Assembly (NCBI RefSeq): GCF_009905735.1
Contig: NZ_JAAALE010000001.1
Coordinates: forward strand, 62,001 to 126,000
Length of the DNA: 64,000 bases
Direction: 5' to 3'
Source of the DNA: Porphyrobacter sp. SLTP
GTDB taxonomy: Bacteria > Pseudomonadota > Alphaproteobacteria > Sphingomonadales > Sphingomonadaceae
The position numbers and the translations under genes are program-made. Below the pieces are notes generated by a model. That model was given only the letters and a program-made list of their open reading frames with translations, was not told where the DNA came from and ran no database searches. Within the stretch, counting starts at the first letter, position 1, and every line of letters begins with the position of its first letter. Shown here piece by piece: positions 60,036-64,000 of the stretch.

Positions 60036-60926
60036 TCACGCGAGCAGCCGCTCGGCCAGCTTGCGTACTTCGGCGCCCATATCGGGGCGGGCGAGCGCGA
60101 TGGCCAGCGTCGCCTCGACAAAGCCGATCTTGCTGCCGCAGTCGTAGCGTGCGCCGTCGAAGGTCACAGCGTGAAACGGCTGGGTGCCGATCATCTTGGC
60201 CATCGCGTCGGTCAGCTGGATCTCGCCGCCCGCGCCCTTGCCTTGGTTCTCCAGCACCCGCATCACTTCGGGCTGGAGGATGTAGCGGCCCGAGACGATC
60301 TTGTTGGACGGCGCGTCGGCTTGGGTAGGCTTCTCCACCAGCCCGCGCACTTCGGTCAGCGCACCGTTTGCGGCACCGGGGTCAATCACGCCGTAAGAGG
60401 AGACCTGCGCCATCGGCACTTCGAGTACGCTGATGAGGTTGCCGCCGACTTCGCGATAGGCCTCGACCATCTGCTTCATGCAGCCGGTGCCCCCTTCGCG
60501 GGCGACCATCAACTCATCAGGAAGGAAGATCGCAAACGGCTCGTCCCCCACAATCGCGCGGGCGCACCAAATCGCGTGGCCCAGGCCCAGCGGCACCTGT
60601 TGGCGCACCGCGATCACATCGCCGGGCGTGGCGCGGGTGCAATCGAGCACCGACAGGTCCTTGCCCCGCTCGCTCAACGTCTGTTCGAGTTCAAACGCGA
60701 TGTCGAAATGCTCGACGATCCCGGTCTTGCCGCGTCCGGTGACGAAGATCATCTGCTCGATCCCCGCCTCGCGCGCTTCGTCCACCGCGTACTGGATCAG
60801 CGGACGATCAACGACAGGGAGCAGTTCCTTGGGCACCACCTTGGTCGCGGGCAGGAAGCGGGTGCCAAGACCGGCTACGGGGAACACGGCCTTCTTTATC
60901 GGCCTGGGGCGAACAGGCTCGCTCAC
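60036..60926 (-). CDS. galU: UTP-glucose-1-phosphate uridylyltransferase
   Basis: A 296-residue enzyme that makes UDP-glucose from UTP and glucose-1-phosphate. It has the N-terminal nucleotide loop [33 protein letters not shown], then FVTGRGKTGIVEHFD, GLGHAIWCA, FLPDELMV and VSSYGVIDPG with the later VEKP motif. The start is GTG at 60926, with GAGGGG upstream; this gives the normal length. It supplies UDP-glucose to ugd, uxs and glycosyltransferases. The first ~137 bases of the conserved part are repeated in the truncated copy at 20406-20542. Confidence 0.95.
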   Translation of the reverse strand: MSEPVRPRPIKKAVFPVAGLGTRFLPATKVVPKELLPVVDRPLIQYAVDEAREAGIEQMIFVTGRGKTGIVEHFDIAFELEQTLSERGKDLSVLDCTRATPGDVIAVRQQVPLGLGHAIWCARAIVGDEPFAIFLPDELMVAREGGTGCMKQMVEAYREVGGNLISVLEVPMAQVSSYGVIDPGAANGALTEVRGLVEKPTQADAPSNKIVSGRYILQPEVMRVLENQGKGAGGEIQLTDAMAKMIGTQPFHAVTFDGARYDCGSKIGFVEATLAIALARPDMGAEVRKLAERLLA

Positions 60927-61014
60927 TAAATGATCCCCTCGCGAATGTATGGCATGAACACGCGCAGCCGCGTGCGGTACGGAATGGGACGTGTCGACGG
61001 GGCCACGCTTCGGA

Positions 61015-62022
61015 TCACGCAATCGGCCCGTTCACCGCCGGGGCGACGCCCCGCACGCCCGCTCCTCCAGCCTCCGCCAAGAGTTGCGCCCGGTACCAGT
61101 CGTAAGTCTCGGCAATGCCTTGCGCCAAGCCGGTCGCCGGACGCCAGCCCAGGCGGGTGAGCTTGCCCGTGTCGAGCAGCTTTTGCGGCGTGCCGTCGGG
61201 CTTGGATAGGTCGCGCGTGATCGCGCCTTTGAAACCCACCACCTCGCATACCAGCTGCGCCAGCTCGCCAATGGCCACATCCGTGCCGCAGCCGACATTG
61301 ACCGGCGCCGCGTCCGAATAATGCTGCATCAAAAACACGCAGGCATCGGCCAGGTCATCGACATGCAGGAATTCGCGGCGCGGCGTGCCCGTCCCCCAGA
61401 TGGTAAGGTCTGCAGCCCCGCTCTCTTTGGCCTCATGCGCCTTGCGGATCAGAGCGGGCAAGACATGGCTCGCCGCGAGGTCAAAATTGTCGCCGGGGCC
61501 GTACAGATTGGTGGGCATGGCCGAGATAAAGTCGCAGCCATGCTGCCGGCGATAGGCCTGGGTCAGCTTGATCCCGGCAATCTTGGCAATCGCATACCAC
61601 TCATTGGTCGGCTCAAGCGGACCGGTGAGCAGCGCCTCCTCAGCCATCGGCTGCGCGGCGAGCTTGGGATAGATGCACGAGGAGCCCAGGAACATCAGCT
61701 TCTCGGTCCCGCTGCGCTTGGCAGCCTCGATGACATTGGCCGCAATCATTAGATTGTCGTAGAGAAAATCGGCCGGAAAGGTGTCATTGGCAAGGATCCC
61801 TCCGACCCGCGCCGCCGCCAGGAACACTGCCTGCGGCCGGTGCCGCTCGAACCAGGCGCGCGTGGCAGCCTGATCCATCAGATCGAGCTCGTCACGCCCC
61901 GCGGTCAGCACCTCGCATTGCTCAGCCGCCAGGCGCCGCATAATCGCTGCACCCGCCATGCCCCGGTGGCCCGCGACAAACACCCGCTTGCCGGCCAGAT
62001 TGTAGAGTGGAAGCTCCATCAT
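61015..62022 (-). CDS. fcl: GDP-L-fucose synthase
   Basis: A 335-residue SDR enzyme that converts GDP-4-keto-6-deoxymannose to GDP-L-fucose by epimerisation and reduction with NADPH. It has FVAGHRGMAGAAIMRRL, LAAARVGGILANDTFPADF, FLGSSCIYPKLAAQPMAEEALLTGPLEPTNEWYAIAKIAG (catalytic YxxxK) and the substrate loop TNLYGPGDNFD. Translation may begin at either of two adjacent ATGs (62022 or 62019). It lies 28 bases after gmd. The last ~20 residues are Gly/Ala-rich beyond the usual end. Confidence 0.94.
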   Translation of the reverse strand: MMELPLYNLAGKRVFVAGHRGMAGAAIMRRLAAEQCEVLTAGRDELDLMDQAATRAWFERHRPQAVFLAAARVGGILANDTFPADFLYDNLMIAANVIEAAKRSGTEKLMFLGSSCIYPKLAAQPMAEEALLTGPLEPTNEWYAIAKIAGIKLTQAYRRQHGCDFISAMPTNLYGPGDNFDLAASHVLPALIRKAHEAKESGAADLTIWGTGTPRREFLHVDDLADACVFLMQHYSDAAPVNVGCGTDVAIGELAQLVCEVVGFKGAITRDLSKPDGTPQKLLDTGKLTRLGWRPATGLAQGIAETYDWYRAQLLAEAGGAGVRGVAPAVNGPIA

Positions 62023-62050
62023 GCGGTCTCACACTGCAAAATTAGCAGCC

Positions 62051-63465
<1,415 letters not shown>

Positions 63466-63963
63466 CTAGGCCGCGATCAAACGCGCACGCGGCACCTGGA
63501 CCCGGCGCGGACCAGAAAGCAGGTCAACCAGCACCATGACCCGCGCATGACGATCGCCAGACAAAAGAATGCCGGTCACATCATCGAGCGCGCCGCCTAC
63601 AATCCGCACGGCGTCACCCGCCGCCAGAGGCGTATCGAAATCCACCACGCCGTGCGCATCTGAGCGCGTGGCCAAGCCTTCGACAAAGCCTGCGGGCAGG
63701 CAGGCAGGCATGTCGCCGAACATCACAAGCCGGGATACTCCGATCGTACCATTGACCGAGCGCCAGCTGTCGCGGGTCACGTCGAGCGATACAAACACAT
63801 ATCCAGGGAAAAGCGCTTCACGCACATCCAGAACGCGGCCAGCGCGGCGGCGAGTGCGGGAAATCCGCGGCGCAAAATGCGCGAAATCTTGTCGTCCCAG
63901 ATGCAGGCAAGCAAGCGCTTCCTTGCGCGGCTGGACCTGTACTGCATACCACTGCTGTGTCAT
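63466..63963 (-). CDS. NusG-paralogue transcription antitermination factor
   Basis: A 165-residue protein of the NusG/RfaH/LoaP superfamily. The NGN domain is TQQWYAVQVQPRKEALACLHLGRQDF ... EALFPGYVFVSLDVTRDSWRSVNGTIGVSRLV (about 1-100); the KOW domain is PLAAGDAVRIVGGALDDVTGILLSGDRHARVMVLVDLLSGPRRVQVP (about 110-160). It is shorter and more divergent than housekeeping NusG and sits at the promoter-proximal end of a ~44 kb polysaccharide island, as RfaH-like and UpxY-like factors do. It probably lets RNA polymerase transcribe the long EPS operon. It is upstream of gmd on the same strand. Confidence 0.87.
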   Translation of the reverse strand: MTQQWYAVQVQPRKEALACLHLGRQDFAHFAPRISRTRRRAGRVLDVREALFPGYVFVSLDVTRDSWRSVNGTIGVSRLVMFGDMPACLPAGFVEGLATRSDAHGVVDFDTPLAAGDAVRIVGGALDDVTGILLSGDRHARVMVLVDLLSGPRRVQVPRARLIAA

Positions 63964-64000
63964 GCGAGAGCCCCTTTTGCGGCCGTGGAGAGGGGAGCAT

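Noticed and set aside
59778..60929. A 383-codon plus-strand open frame
   Set aside because: It is mostly antisense to galU, with no ribosome site and no recognisable domain; a GC-bias shadow.

Overview
The window is GC-rich DNA from an alphaproteobacterium, most likely a sphingomonad of the Erythrobacter/Sphingomonas type. This is inferred from the gene families and the exopolysaccharide (EPS) gene content; no rRNA or other marker gene is present. No tRNA, rRNA or CRISPR array was seen.

Left part, 1-19.3 kb: ordinary chromosomal genes in small transcription units. They include a peroxide-stress locus (ohr, a secreted esterase and divergent ohrR with two operator palindromes), an sdpR-sdpI-hydrolase operon, a YozG-like/DUF2975 pair, a predicted secreted metalloprotease pair (gluzincin lipoprotein plus M16 protease), a MarR regulator with a cysteine-rich tail facing a SnoaL-like gene, a second gluzincin lipoprotein, a lone tyrosine recombinase, and a fused phosphatase/ADP-ribosylglycohydrolase. 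At least six intergenic spacers here carry copies of one degenerate ~110 bp repeat.

EPS/O-antigen island, 19.3-64 kb: almost entirely on the minus strand. At its promoter-proximal (right) end is a NusG paralogue, then gmd, fcl and galU (GDP-fucose and UDP-glucose supply). Further left are asnB, wecB, a Wzm/Wzt-type ABC exporter, about ten glycosyltransferases, methyl- and acyltransferases, a Wzy-like membrane protein, and uxs, ugd and rmlB at the left end. Many neighbours overlap by four bases (ATGA/GTGA), so long coupled operons are likely. A truncated 58-codon copy of galU lies just upstream of rmlB. It repeats about 137 bp of the complete galU, in the same orientation, 40 kb away.

Inserted RiPP cassette, 49.2-59.6 kb: a lasso-peptide-type cluster sits inside the EPS island. 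It encodes a 51-residue precursor with a canonical lasso leader motif, a PqqD-like B1 protein, a B2 transglutaminase-fold protease, an asparagine-synthetase-like cyclase, an ABC exporter, an HPr-kinase-like kinase, a nucleotidyltransferase, a SAM methyltransferase and a 2-oxoglutarate/Fe(II) oxygenase. The genes lie on both strands around the precursor. The predicted core (NVLNGKGKNDNAQSSNKTS) is unusual: its only acidic residue is at position 10, not 7-9, and it ends in Ser, matching the known target of lasso-cluster kinases. The cassette, and asnB beside it, are bounded by three same-orientation copies of a 16-bp sequence. This cluster is the strongest candidate for something undescribed in the window.
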